NCBI GenBank assembly: GCA_002844335.1
Contig: CP019154.1
Coordinates: 806,001-870,000, forward strand
Length of the DNA: 64,000 nucleotides
DNA from: Haloarcula taiwanensis
GTDB taxonomy: Archaea; Halobacteriota; Halobacteria; Halobacteriales; Haloarculaceae
Reading direction: 5' to 3'
In this document: piece after piece, positions 48,392 to 58,076 of the stretch
Position numbering within the stretch: the first letter of the stretch is position 1
Layout: each line of letters begins with the position of its first letter
Program-made: the position numbers and the translations under genes
Notes under the pieces: model-generated
What the model saw: only the letters and a program-made list of their open reading frames with translations
What the model was told of the DNA's origin: nothing
Databases searched by the model: none

Positions 48392-51300
48392 ATGGTTGAG
48401 CGACAGACAGGTCTCTCTGCAGGCGACGCCGGGCTTGCAGATCCCACGGACGAACGGTCGAACTGTGGTGTCGGGGTCGTCATGGACCTCGACGGCGACA
48501 GCGACCACTGGGTTGTATCGGACGGACTCGAACTCCTCGACAACCTCGAACATCGAGGGACAACAGGGGCCGAGCAAGATACGGGCGACGGGGCGGGCAT
48601 CATGCTCCAGATTCCACACGAGTTTTTCACTGCCGAAGTCGACGCCGACCTGCCGCCCGCTGGCGAGTACGCCGTTGGCACGCTCTTTCTCCCGCAGGAC
48701 GACGAAGTCGCCGACAGTCTGAAAGACCTCGTTGAGACGGAACTCGCCGCTGAGGGTCTCGATGTCATTGACTGGCGCGACGTTCCCACGGACAACAGCG
48801 ACCTCGGCGCGACGGCGCTTGAATCCGAGCCGGACATCGTCCAGTTCTTCGTCACCTCCGCGACGGGCAAGACCGGCGACGCCTTCGAGAACCAGCTGTA
48901 CGTCGGCCGCCGGGCGCTCGAAAACACTGTCGAGGAAGAGAAACCGGCGGGCCACGAGCGGTTCTACGTCGTCTCCCTCGCCACCGACGTCGTCGTCTAC
49001 AAGGGCCTGCTCAAGGCCGAACAGCTCGAAGACTATTACCCTGACCTCGAAGACGAGCGGATGCAGTCGACGTTTGCGATGGTCCACGCCCGGTTCTCGA
49101 CGAACACGCTGGGCGCGTGGCATCTCGCGCACCCGTATCGGCGCGTCATCCACAACGGCGAGTTCAACACGATTCAGGGGAACATCAACTGGATGCGCGC
49201 TCGGGAGACTGACATCCAGAGCGACGAGTTCGAGGGCGACTTAGAGAAGATCAAGCCCATCATCGACGACCCCGAGCAGTCAGACACCGCGAGCGTCGAC
49301 AACGCGCTCGAACTCCTGCTTCAGGGCGGCCGCGACCTCCCCCACGCTCTGCGGATGCTCATCCCCGAAGCTTGGCGCGGCGAGATGAACGACGTGACCG
49401 GCGACCGGCGCGACTTCTACGACTACCACGCCTCGCTGGTCGAGCCGTGGGACGGCCCGGCGCTCGTCGCCGCGACCGACGGCGACCGTATCGGTGCGGT
49501 GCTAGACCGGAACGGCCTCCGCCCCTGCCGTTACGACGTACTTGAGGACAATACGCTCGTGATGTCCTCGGAAGCCGGCGCGCTGGAACACGACGCCAGC
49601 GAGATTCAAGAGCGCGGCCGCCTCCAGCCGGGCCAGTGCTTCCTCGCCGACCCCGAGGAGGGACGGGTCATCCCCGACGCGGAAGTCTTCGACGACATCA
49701 CCGACGACAAGTACGGCGAGTGGGTCGCCCAGGAGCAGGTCGACATCGACGACGTGGCCGACCGCGAGGACAACGCGCCCCGGAATCCATCGGACGCGCT
49801 CCGGAGCCACCAGGCGATGTACGGCTACACCTACGACGAGGTCGACCACCTCATCGAGCCGATGGCCGAGAAGGGCAAAGACCCCGTCGGCTCCATGGGC
49901 GATGACACGCCGCTATCGGTGCTGTCGCAGTTCAACCGCCCGCTTTTCACCTACTTCAAGCAGCTGTTCGCCCAGGTGACGAATCCGCCGCTTGACTACA
50001 TCCGCGAGGAACTCGTCACCTCACTGGAGTCTCGCCTGGGCCATCAGCGAAACATCCTCGACGAGAGCCAGGACCACGCCCGCCAGCTTGTCCTGGACTC
50101 GCCGATCCTCACCGACGAGGAGACGGCGTGCATCAAGGACCTGGACGAAAACGGCATGTCCACGAAGGTCATCGACATCACCTACGAGAAGGGCGGTGAC
50201 CTCCGCCAGGCCGTCGAGGACGTGCGGGCCGAGGCCGACGCCGCCGCCAAGGAGCACGACGTCCTCGTGCTCTCCGACCGTGGCGCGGACGAGGACCGCG
50301 TGCCGATACCGAGCCTGCTGGCAGTCGGTGGCGTCCACCACCACCTCGTCCGCAACGGCCTCCGCAACCACGTCGGGCTCGTCGTCGAGTCCGGCGACCC
50401 GCGAGCCGTCCACCACTTTGCGACGCTCATCGGCTACGGGGCCGGTGCCGTCAACCCCTACCTAGCCTACCAGACCATCGAGGACCTGGTGGCCGGCCCG
50501 GACGGCGCGGACCTCCCCGACGCCATCGACGCCTACATCACCGCCGTCGAGGACGGCCTCCTGAAGACGATGGCCAAGATGGGCATCTCCACGGTCGAGT
50601 CCTACCAGGGTGCCCAGATCTTCGAGGCCGTCGGCCTCTCTTCGGACTTCGTCGCCGAGTACTTCGAGGGGACGACCTGCCGGACCGAGGGCATCGGCAT
50701 CGAGGAAATCGAGGACGACCTCACCCAGCGCCACGAGGTCGCCTGGAGCGAGGAGGAACCCGACATGCCCCGCCAGGGCGAGTACGAGTTCCGCTCGAAC
50801 GGCATCCACCACCAGTGGAACCCCAACACGGTCGGCAAGATTCAGCAGGCCGTCCGGATGGGCGACTACGACACGTACAAGGAGTTCGCCGAGCTGGTTA
50901 ACGACCAGAACGAGGAGCTCCAGACCCTGCGTGGGCTGCTCGAGTTCGATTCCGATCGCGAGTCCATCCCCATCGAGGACGTGGAACCGGTCGAAGACAT
51001 CGTCGAGCGCTTCGAGACCGCGGCGATGTCGCTCGGGTCGCTGTCGCCCGAGATGCACGAGAACAACGCTATCGCAATGAACCGGCTCGGGGCCAACGCC
51101 AACACCGGCGAGGGCGGCGAGCCGCCCGAGCGGTTCGACACCGAGAAGGAGTGTACGACCAAGCAGGTCGCCTCCGGTCGCTTCGGCGTCACCTCGGATT
51201 ACCTCGCGTCGGCCGACGAACTCCAGATCAAGATGGCACAGGGCTCGAAGCCCGGCGAGGGCGGCCACCTGCCCGGCAAGAAGGTCAACGAGATGATCGC

Positions 51301-52939
51301 CCACGTCCGGTACGCGACGCCGGGCGTCGGCCTTATTTCGCCGCCGCCGTTGCACGACATCTACTCCATCGAAGACCTGAAACAGCTCATCCACGACCTC
51401 AAGGCCTCGAACCCGGAGGCGGACATCAACGTCAAACTGGTCTCCGAGGACGGCATCGGGACCATCGCGGCCGGCGTCGCCAAGGCCAACGCCGACGTGG
51501 TCCACATCTCGGGCCACGACGGCGGCACCGGCGCGTCGCCCAAGACCTCCATCAAGAACGCCGGCCTCCCGTGGGAACTCGGCGTCTCGGAGGCCAACCA
51601 GATGCTCCGGGCCACCGGCCTGCGCTCGCGCATCAAGGTGACCACCGACGGCGGCATGAAGACCGGCCGCGACGTGGCCGTCGCCGCCCTGCTCGGTGCC
51701 GAGGGGTACACCTTCGGGACCGCCTCGATGGTCACCTCCGGCTGCGTGATGGCCCGGCAGTGCCACGAGAACACCTGTCCAGTCGGCATCGCCACCCAGA
51801 ACGAGAACCTCCGCGAGCGGTTCCCCGGCGAGCCACAGCACGTCATCAACTACATGACGTTCGTGGCCCAGGAACTCCGGGAGATCATGGCCGAACTCGG
51901 CTTCGAGACGATCGACGAGATGATCGGTCGGCCGGGCGTGCTGGCACAGCGCGACGACGTGTCCCAGCCGAAGGCCCAGAAGCTCGACCTCTCGTCTGTC
52001 ATCGCAGAGCCGGCCGACAACGACGGCCGCTACAAGCAACGCGAGCAGACCCACGAGGTCGACGAGCAACTCGACTGGGACCTCATCGACGCCGCCGAGG
52101 ACGCCATCTACCAGGGCGACCCGGTCGCCATCGACGCCGACATCACCAACGTCGACCGCGCGGTCGGGGCGACGCTCTCGAACCGCATCTCCCGCGAGCA
52201 CGCAAGCGACGGCCTCGCGGACGACACCATCCGGGTCGACTTCGACGGCACGGCCGGCCAGTCCTTCGGCGCGTTCCTCGCACAGGGCGTGACGATGGAG
52301 CTGACCGGGACGGCCAACGACTACGTCGGCAAGGGGCTCTCTGGCGGGAAGCTCGTTCTGAAAACGCCGGACAACGCTCCCTTCGACCCGACCGAGAACA
52401 TCGTCATCGGCAACGTCGCGCTGTACGGCGCGACCCAGGGCGAGGCCTACGTCAACGGGATGGCCGGCGAGCGCTTCGCCGTCCGCAACTCCGGGGTCAA
52501 AGGCGTCGTCGAGGGCGTCGGCGACCACGGCTGTGAGTACATGACTGGCGGTGCCATCGTCGTGCTGGGCGAGACGGGCAAGAACTTCGCGGCCGGCATG
52601 TCCGGCGGCGTCGCCTACGTTTACGACCCCAACGGCGAGTTCGAAACGAAGGCAAACACCGGTATGGTGTCCCTGTCCGACACGCTGGAGGGTAAGGACC
52701 GCCAGATGATTACCCGACTCGTCGAAAACCACGCCGCCTACACCGACTCAGACCGAGCGGCGGAACTGCTTGAGGACTGGGACGCCGAACTGGAGAACTT
52801 CACGAAGGTGATGCCCGACGCCTACGCCGAGGTCATCAGCGACCGTGAGCGAGACGACGTGCGCAACGAACCGCCGGCCAAGGCCGCGCCGAGCGCTGAA
52901 GCCGCTGAGGCTGACTTCATCGCCTCCACCGACGACTGA
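48392..52939 (+). CDS. gltB: Glutamate synthase, large (alpha) subunit
   Basis: This protein of 1515 aa, counted from MVERQTGLSAGDAGLADP (1523 if GTG at 48368 is used), makes two glutamates from glutamine and 2-oxoglutarate. The N-terminal Ntn amidotransferase domain has the reactive Cys in SNCGVGVVMDLDGDS near residue 25; unlike bacterial GltB the Cys is internal, so a propeptide must be removed or the form is unusual. The central domain runs about 470-760. The FMN domain (about 850-1230) has ISGHDGGTGASPKTSIKNAG and the 3Fe-4S cysteines in CVMARQCHENTCPVGIATQ. The C-terminal GXGXG beta-helix ends near 1490. No gltD is adjacent; haloarchaeal forms use ferredoxin (inference). Confidence 0.95.
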   Translation: MVERQTGLSAGDAGLADPTDERSNCGVGVVMDLDGDSDHWVVSDGLELLDNLEHRGTTGAEQDTGDGAGIMLQIPHEFFTAEVDADLPPAGEYAVGTLFLPQDDEVADSLKDLVETELAAEGLDVIDWRDVPTDNSDLGATALESEPDIVQFFVTSATGKTGDAFENQLYVGRRALENTVEEEKPAGHERFYVVSLATDVVVYKGLLKAEQLEDYYPDLEDERMQSTFAMVHARFSTNTLGAWHLAHPYRRVIHNGEFNTIQGNINWMRARETDIQSDEFEGDLEKIKPIIDDPEQSDTASVDNALELLLQGGRDLPHALRMLIPEAWRGEMNDVTGDRRDFYDYHASLVEPWDGPALVAATDGDRIGAVLDRNGLRPCRYDVLEDNTLVMSSEAGALEHDASEIQERGRLQPGQCFLADPEEGRVIPDAEVFDDITDDKYGEWVAQEQVDIDDVADREDNAPRNPSDALRSHQAMYGYTYDEVDHLIEPMAEKGKDPVGSMGDDTPLSVLSQFNRPLFTYFKQLFAQVTNPPLDYIREELVTSLESRLGHQRNILDESQDHARQLVLDSPILTDEETACIKDLDENGMSTKVIDITYEKGGDLRQAVEDVRAEADAAAKEHDVLVLSDRGADEDRVPIPSLLAVGGVHHHLVRNGLRNHVGLVVESGDPRAVHHFATLIGYGAGAVNPYLAYQTIEDLVAGPDGADLPDAIDAYITAVEDGLLKTMAKMGISTVESYQGAQIFEAVGLSSDFVAEYFEGTTCRTEGIGIEEIEDDLTQRHEVAWSEEEPDMPRQGEYEFRSNGIHHQWNPNTVGKIQQAVRMGDYDTYKEFAELVNDQNEELQTLRGLLEFDSDRESIPIEDVEPVEDIVERFETAAMSLGSLSPEMHENNAIAMNRLGANANTGEGGEPPERFDTEKECTTKQVASGRFGVTSDYLASADELQIKMAQGSKPGEGGHLPGKKVNEMIAHVRYATPGVGLISPPPLHDIYSIEDLKQLIHDLKASNPEADINVKLVSEDGIGTIAAGVAKANADVVHISGHDGGTGASPKTSIKNAGLPWELGVSEANQMLRATGLRSRIKVTTDGGMKTGRDVAVAALLGAEGYTFGTASMVTSGCVMARQCHENTCPVGIATQNENLRERFPGEPQHVINYMTFVAQELREIMAELGFETIDEMIGRPGVLAQRDDVSQPKAQKLDLSSVIAEPADNDGRYKQREQTHEVDEQLDWDLIDAAEDAIYQGDPVAIDADITNVDRAVGATLSNRISREHASDGLADDTIRVDFDGTAGQSFGAFLAQGVTMELTGTANDYVGKGLSGGKLVLKTPDNAPFDPTENIVIGNVALYGATQGEAYVNGMAGERFAVRNSGVKGVVEGVGDHGCEYMTGGAIVVLGETGKNFAAGMSGGVAYVYDPNGEFETKANTGMVSLSDTLEGKDRQMITRLVENHAAYTDSDRAAELLEDWDAELENFTKVMPDAYAEVISDRERDDVRNEPPAKAAPSAEAAEADFIASTDD

Positions 52940-53127
52940 AGCGCCGCCGGTCGGCACTTTCGTCCACGCAGTCGCCATCGCTACTTTTCTTGTGATCGCG
53001 TTTCGAAGGAGCTCCAGCAGCCGCGATGTGAGGCCGTGGCACGCAACCGCTGGCTCTATAGCTGTCGGGCCAAAGTGCTGGACATGGTCCCCGTACAACC
53101 ACCCGCCGTATCACATCGGAGCACAGC

Positions 53128-54099
53128 ATGAGTGACATCCCCGGTCCCGATCCCGATTCCGGGTCGGACATCGATGTCGACGTCGGCCGCGGCCTCCGAA
53201 TCGCCGCCAGTGTCGTTGTCGCCCTCGCCGTCGTAACGGCGCTGTTTGGCGGCTATCACCAGGTTCCCGAAGGCCACGTCGGCGTCCAGAAATCGTTCGG
53301 TGCGGTAACCGGCGCTGAACTCCAGCCGGGCGCACACATTATTGTGCCTGTCAAGGACACCGTCCAGGACGTGGAGATCCGGCCACGGACCTACACCATG
53401 GCCAACACCGAGGGCGAAGGCGACAGAGCGGCACAATCCGACGCCGTGACGGTCCAGACGATCAACGGAACGACGGTCGATATCGACATCACTGTCCGGT
53501 ACAAGGTGGACGAAGCAGACGCGTCAGGGTTCGTTATTCAGTGGCGGACCGTCGAACAGGCAGAAGAACGACTTATCCGACCGTCCGTCCGGTCGCAACT
53601 CCGCGACGAGGCTGCCGGTATCCAGACAAGTGAGATATACACCAGCAGCGGCCGCGAGCGGCTTGGCGAGGCAGCACAGCAGAAACTTAAATCTGCGTTC
53701 GAGGGCGAAGCGCTCGTCCTCGAAGAGGTGCAGGTCCGTGACGTCGACCTCCCGGACTCGTACGATCAGGCGCTCAACGACAAAGAAATTGCAAAGCAAC
53801 GCGTCGAAGAGAAGAAATTCGAGATTCAACAGGCCGAACGCGAAAAGGAACGACAGGAGATTCGGGCCGAAGCCGACGCCCGGGTCATCGAAATCCGCGG
53901 TGAGGCGCTGCGGGACAATCCGGTCGTGCTGAAACAGCAGTACGTCCAGAGCATCGACGACTCGGATAAGGTCATTCTGGCGACTGACGACGAAGGGACA
54001 CCGATCATCCTGCAGACTGGCAGGCACAGCGGTGGAAACACTTCCAGTGCCGATACTGGGTTCTCGACAAACGTGACGAACGCGACGGGCGGCAACTGA
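53128..54099 (+). CDS. SPFH/prohibitin-family membrane protein (HflK/HflC-like)
   Basis: This 323-aa protein starts MSDIPGPDPDSGSDIDVDVG. One transmembrane helix (about 24-43, ASVVVALAVVTALFGGYHQV) precedes the SPFH core: VPEGHVGVQKSFGAVTGAEL, then TINGTTVDIDITVRYKVDEA and VEQAEERLIRPSVRSQLRDE. The following charged coiled coil is KEIAKQRVEEKKFEIQQAER. It probably oligomerises at the membrane and may modulate proteases; no FtsH-type gene is adjacent. The C-terminal Ser/Gly-rich tail is low complexity. Monocistronic, 188 bp after gltB. Confidence 0.9.
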   Translation: MSDIPGPDPDSGSDIDVDVGRGLRIAASVVVALAVVTALFGGYHQVPEGHVGVQKSFGAVTGAELQPGAHIIVPVKDTVQDVEIRPRTYTMANTEGEGDRAAQSDAVTVQTINGTTVDIDITVRYKVDEADASGFVIQWRTVEQAEERLIRPSVRSQLRDEAAGIQTSEIYTSSGRERLGEAAQQKLKSAFEGEALVLEEVQVRDVDLPDSYDQALNDKEIAKQRVEEKKFEIQQAEREKERQEIRAEADARVIEIRGEALRDNPVVLKQQYVQSIDDSDKVILATDDEGTPIILQTGRHSGGNTSSADTGFSTNVTNATGGN

Positions 54100-54116
54100 C
54101 TGCAGACGCGAGGGTA

Positions 54117-54140
54117 CGCCTCGTTTCGTATTTTATTTCG
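54117..54140 (+). terminator. T-rich transcript end after the SPFH gene
   Basis: The stretch is rich in T runs (TTTCGTATTTTATTTCG) just past the stop at 54099, in the gap before the convergent pilin gene. Pyrimidine/T-rich tracts without hairpins are typical archaeal terminators. Confidence 0.35.
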
Positions 54141-54223
54141 CTGTGTCACCTGTCGTAGAGGACGACCATCCGTGCACAGCATGGTAGCGATATCGGGACA
54201 GGCCGTGCAGAGTCCCTGCCGAA

Positions 54224-54784
54224 TCAGGCCGTTAACTGCTGTCGAATAATAACCGCGTTTGACGGGGTGTGCACAACTCGGACGGTCACTGTGTCGCCCG
54301 GCCGCAAGTCACAGTCCCCGCCTGCGATCCGGAAAACGATCACGTCTCCGGGGCGGAACTCATCTGTGACCAGTGCCCCGGTAGTATCGGCACCGCGTTC
54401 CGTGAGCGAGCCAGTGCTCTCGTCGAAGATATCGTCGCCCTCGATATTGTCACCCTGTGGCCGATCGCCGGATTTCGCTGGGAGATTGACTAACCGCCCG
54501 TGCTTTTCAGTTCCGTCGCCGCCACAGTCAGCACTGACAGCCACTTCAATCTCCGAGACACGAATGACATCCCCGGCAACGTGTGTGATACGGACGATGC
54601 CTCCGCCGAACCCATCCTGTGGGGTAAACGCACCGTCGGATTGGCCGACCACGGGCGCTGTGTCATCCAACTTCTCTGCGAGGCCAAGCGTCGCCGCTGA
54701 CAGCACTGCTGTGAGAACGACAGTGACCGCCACGAGGAGGATAACCGAAATCACCGAAGAGACAGCACGGGACTGATCTGTCAC
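54224..54784 (-). CDS. Type IV pilin-like protein
   Basis: This 186-aa protein starts with GTG (VTDQSRAVSSVISVILLVAV). The short charged leader followed by RAVSSVISVILLVAVTVVLT is the classic archaeal type IV pilin signal: the N-terminal peptide is removed before the hydrophobic stretch by PibD. The rest is a soluble beta-rich domain with two Cys (SADCGGDG, GDCDLRPG) that could form a disulfide. GGATATTTTTGTATAC lies 20-35 nt upstream and gives a leaderless start; the ATG-initiated longer frame is not needed. No pilus assembly genes are nearby. Confidence 0.82.
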   Translation of the reverse strand: MTDQSRAVSSVISVILLVAVTVVLTAVLSAATLGLAEKLDDTAPVVGQSDGAFTPQDGFGGGIVRITHVAGDVIRVSEIEVAVSADCGGDGTEKHGRLVNLPAKSGDRPQGDNIEGDDIFDESTGSLTERGADTTGALVTDEFRPGDVIVFRIAGGDCDLRPGDTVTVRVVHTPSNAVIIRQQLTA

Positions 54785-54803
54785 TGGGCCTGCTACTGTC
54801 TGG

Positions 54804-54815
54804 GTATACAAAAAT
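54804..54815 (-). promoter_or_regulatory. TATA-like box of the pilin gene
   Basis: TTTTTGTATAC on the minus strand ends about 20 nt before the GTG at 54784 and is centred about 25 nt upstream. This supports the short GTG start. Confidence 0.4.
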
Positions 54816-55000
54816 ATCCGCAACAGGAGCGCTACGAGATGTCGTCCTGAACCATACATGGCCGCCCCTCCCGCCCTGTTCTTCAGCGGGGCATCGGTCG
54901 TGATGTATCTCCAGCCAAACACTTGGCGTCAACTGTCGGACCCGCGGCAGACGCCCACGGTGAGCCACACTGTTTTGCGGATTCCGTCCGAGCACGGTGT

Positions 55001-55984
55001 ATGGACAGTGTCCTCGTCATCGGCGGTGGGCGGTTCATCGGCCGGCACACAGTCACAGAGTTCCGAAACGCAGGCTACGACGTGACGATGCTCACCCGCG
55101 GCCAGCACCCGAACCCGTTCGCTGACACCGACGTCGCCCACATCGAGGGCGATCGAAACGACCGGGAGAGACTTGAAACCGCACGCGAGCGGGTCGACCC
55201 GGACGCTGTCGTCGACTGCGTCGCGTACTTCCCGCGCGACGTGCGAGAAGCGACCGACGTGTTCGCCGACGCCGAGGCGTACGTCTACGTCTCCAGCGGC
55301 GCGGCCTACGGCGTCGAGCGGACGCCCAAGCGGGAGGGCGAGACGCCGCTCGCGGGCTGTACCGACGCGCAGGCGACGACCGACAGCCGCGAGACTTACG
55401 GCCCGCGGAAAGCCGAGGGTGACCGCGAGGTATTCGCCGCCGCGGCCGACGGCGTGCGGGCGATGAGCGTCCGGCCGACCGTGGTGTACGGCCCCCACGA
55501 CTACACCGAACGGTTCGCCTACTGGGTGGACCGCGTGGCCGAGTACGACCGAATCGTCGTCCCGAGCGACGGGCTCAGTCTCTGGCAGATGGCCTACGTC
55601 GAGGACGTGGCAAGTGCGCTCCGCCTCGTCGCGGAACGAGGGACGGCCGGCGAGGCGTACAACGTCGGCGACGAGCACGCGCCGACGCTCCGTGAGTGGG
55701 TCGACCTGCTCGCCGGCGTACACGAGACGGACGTTGAGACAATCGGCGTCGGCGAGCGTGAACTCGCGACCGCGGGGCTGGAGCCAGACGACTTCCCTAT
55801 GTACCGCGATTCGCCGCATCTGCTATCGACGGCCAAGCTCCGCGACATAGGCTGGTCGTCGACGCCGCATGAGACGGCACTGGCCGTGACCGTCGCTGAA
55901 CATCGGGAGAACGACCGAACCGGCCGCGAGTTCGGCCCTGACCGGGACACGGAGACTGCGCTCATCGACCGTCTGACCGAGTGA
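55001..55984 (+). CDS. NAD-dependent epimerase/dehydratase family protein
   Basis: This 327-aa extended SDR starts MDSVLVIGGGRFIGRHTVTE, with a GxxGxxG Rossmann motif in GGGRFIGRH. The active-site region differs from the usual Y-x-x-x-K: ETYGPRKAEGDREVF has a Tyr and Lys spaced YGPRK. Other elements are VSSGAAYGVERTP, VRPTVVYGPHDYTERFAYWV and the C-terminal NVGDEHAPTLREWVDLLAG. It probably acts on nucleotide sugars or a related substrate. Its 3' end overlaps the convergent pseudogene by 23 bp. Confidence 0.88.
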   Translation: MDSVLVIGGGRFIGRHTVTEFRNAGYDVTMLTRGQHPNPFADTDVAHIEGDRNDRERLETARERVDPDAVVDCVAYFPRDVREATDVFADAEAYVYVSSGAAYGVERTPKREGETPLAGCTDAQATTDSRETYGPRKAEGDREVFAAAADGVRAMSVRPTVVYGPHDYTERFAYWVDRVAEYDRIVVPSDGLSLWQMAYVEDVASALRLVAERGTAGEAYNVGDEHAPTLREWVDLLAGVHETDVETIGVGERELATAGLEPDDFPMYRDSPHLLSTAKLRDIGWSSTPHETALAVTVAEHRENDRTGREFGPDRDTETALIDRLTE

Positions 55985-56862
55985 CCGCTACGCTCGACGC
56001 AGCCGTCGTGTGCTTGACCTCGTAGTCCTCCAGGAACGCGCCGTAGCCGCCGACGGTGATGCGTTCGCGCCCGGTGTCGACGACCAGCGAGTTCTCGAAG
56101 CCGAAGTCGCTGTCGTGCGGCTCGGCGAGGTTCTGCCGGACATCGACGATCAAGCCGGTTATCACCCTGAAATCGGCGTCGGACCCCGTCGCCCGGGCGT
56201 AGAGGTCGGCGACGAGAGCGTCGCCGGCCCGGAGCGCGAGCGTGGTCGCGAACACGACGGGGCGGAACATGTCGTACCGGGCCGGGAGCGAGGGGGGCCG
56301 CGAGACCAGCACCTCCTCGCCGATGGGCCAGTAGTTGCCCAGGTAGGACCCGACGAGCACCGCCGCGACGGCCTCCTGTGTGAACGTTATCGCGTTCGTC
56401 TCGTCGTGGTCCCAGCTGGGCATCGTCGCCCGACAGGGTCAGGAGCACGAGGATGCCACGCTCGCGGGCACGGCGGAGCGTGTCGCGGATGTCGGGGAGC
56501 AGGTCGGCCGGGACCTGGAGCACGACCTCGCAGTCGGCGGCCTCGATGTGCCGTTTCAGGCGCTTGATGATGGTTGGTCTGGACTTGCTGACCTCGAAAG
56601 AGTGGTCGCCGGGCGAGCCGTCCTCGTACCGGGTCTGGACTGCTGTTTCGAGCGTGTCGAGTTCGCGTTTCAGCGCGTCGAAGGCCTCGAAGGAGCTAAT
56701 CGCCACCTGCGTCATCTGGCCCGCCTTCTGTCCCAGCGTGAGGTCGTCGACGAGCGACCCGATGTCCGGTTGCGCCGCGGCGGTGCCAACACCCGCGCCG
56801 GTCGCGGCCGCCGCGCCGGCTACCCCGGTCGCCTTCAGAAATGTCCGTCGAGACGCCCGCAT
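55962..56862 (-). pseudogene. Chimeric pseudogene: GH3 glycosidase N-terminus joined to TrmB regulator C-terminal domain
   Basis: The 5' end encodes a Tat leader, RRTFLKATGVAGAAAATGAG, then DIGSLVDDLTLGQKAGQMTQ, which is the start of GH3 beta-glucosidases. Within a few codons it changes to a TrmB-type helix, SSFEAFDALKRELDTLETAV with TRYEDGSPGDHSFEVSKSRP, and then TIIKRLKRHIEAADCEVVLQ, the start of the TrmB sugar-binding domain. A frameshift near 56424-56440 follows; the rest, PSWDHDETNAITFTQEAVAA through WPIGEEVLVS and TVGGYGAFLEDYEV, is normal TrmB C-terminus in another frame. The helix-turn-helix and the GH3 catalytic domain are missing. The join looks like a deletion scar. Confidence 0.85.
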
Positions 56863-57017
56863 GCCGTCGTCAGTCGTGCCACTCCCATGACAACCCTACC
56901 CAAACCCCGACCTTAATAATCGTTTTCGGAAAGCTGGTGTGTGATAGTTGTCAAAACGTTTGCCGGAACATCCCACGCACCTAAACTGTTTTCACGCGTG
57001 CCCGGGGACAGGCAACC

Positions 57018-58076
57018 ATGTTCGAGAAACGTACCTGGATTCGCCTGCCCCGGAACGTCGTGGTCGGGCACGGTGTCCTCGGCCGGACAATCGAGGCCGT
57101 GAGCGAGCTTCACCTGACCGGCCGGCCGCTCGTCGTCTCCAGTCCGACGCCACACGAGGTCGCTGGCAAGCGGGTCGTCGAACAGTTCGAGGACGCGGGG
57201 TACGACCCCTCGGAAATTGTTATTGAGGAGGCCAGTTTCGACGCTGTGCAGCAGGTTATCGACCACGCGTCGGAGATTGACGCGGGCTTCCTGCTGGGGG
57301 TCGGCGGTGGGAAAGCCATCGACATCACGAAGATGGCGGCCGACGACCTCGGGCTGGGGTTCGTCTCGGTCCCGACGGCCGCGAGTCACGACGGCATCGT
57401 CTCCGGCCGCGGCTCAGTCCCCGAGGGCGATACGCGCCACAGCGTCGCCGCCGAACCGCCACTGGCCGTCATCGCCGATACAGAGGTGCTGGCGGAGGCT
57501 CCCTGGCGGCTGACCACCGCCGGCTGTGCCGATATCATTTCGAACTACACCGCCGTCCGGGACTGGCAGCTCGCCCACCGGCTCAAGAACGTCCCCTACT
57601 CCGAGTACGCCGGCGCGCTCTCACAGATGACCGCCGAGATGCTCGTCGAGAGCGCCGATTCGATAAAAAAGGGCCTAGAGGAGTCGTCCTGGATTGTCGT
57701 GAAGGCGCTCGTCTCCTCCGGCGTTGCCATGTCCATCGCCGGCTCCTCGCGCCCGGCCAGCGGCGCAGAGCACCTGTTTTCCCACCAGCTGGACCGGCTC
57801 GTCCCCGACGGTGCGCTCCACGGCCACCAGGTCGGCGTCGGCTCCATCATGACCGAGTACCTCCACAGCGGCCAGAAGGGGAAGTGGAAAGACGCCAGGG
57901 ACGCCCTGGCCGCCATCGGCGCGCCGACGACCGCGGACGAACTCGGCATCGACGACGAGACGGTCATCGAGGCGCTGACGACGGCCCACCAGATACGCGA
58001 CCGCTACACGGTGCTCGGCGACGGGATGAGCGAAGAAGCGGCGATAGAAGCGGCGACGGTCACCGGCGTTATCTAA
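57018..58076 (+). CDS. egsA: sn-Glycerol-1-phosphate dehydrogenase
   Basis: This 352-aa enzyme makes sn-glycerol-1-phosphate from dihydroxyacetone phosphate, the backbone of archaeal ether lipids. The NAD(P) loop is LLGVGGGKAIDITKMAADDL, followed by VSVPTAASHDGIVSGRGSVP. Zinc ligands are in AGCADIISNYTAVRDW (Asp), GAEHLFSHQLDRL (His) and ALHGHQVGVGSIM (His). The start MFEKRTWIRLPRNVVVGHGV is the usual family opening. Its stop overlaps the convergent NUDIX gene by 4 bp. Confidence 0.96.
   Translation: MFEKRTWIRLPRNVVVGHGVLGRTIEAVSELHLTGRPLVVSSPTPHEVAGKRVVEQFEDAGYDPSEIVIEEASFDAVQQVIDHASEIDAGFLLGVGGGKAIDITKMAADDLGLGFVSVPTAASHDGIVSGRGSVPEGDTRHSVAAEPPLAVIADTEVLAEAPWRLTTAGCADIISNYTAVRDWQLAHRLKNVPYSEYAGALSQMTAEMLVESADSIKKGLEESSWIVVKALVSSGVAMSIAGSSRPASGAEHLFSHQLDRLVPDGALHGHQVGVGSIMTEYLHSGQKGKWKDARDALAAIGAPTTADELGIDDETVIEALTTAHQIRDRYTVLGDGMSEEAAIEAATVTGVI

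Noticed and set aside
50462..52732. 756-codon minus-strand frame inside gltB
   Set aside because: Fully antisense to the FMN and GXGXG domains of glutamate synthase; valine/aspartate-rich shadow without motifs.
55594..56862. A single 422-aa protein in the first frame of the chimeric pseudogene
   Set aside because: After about residue 147 the translation becomes Arg/Gly/Ala-rich shadow sequence and runs antisense through the epimerase gene; homology continues in another frame.
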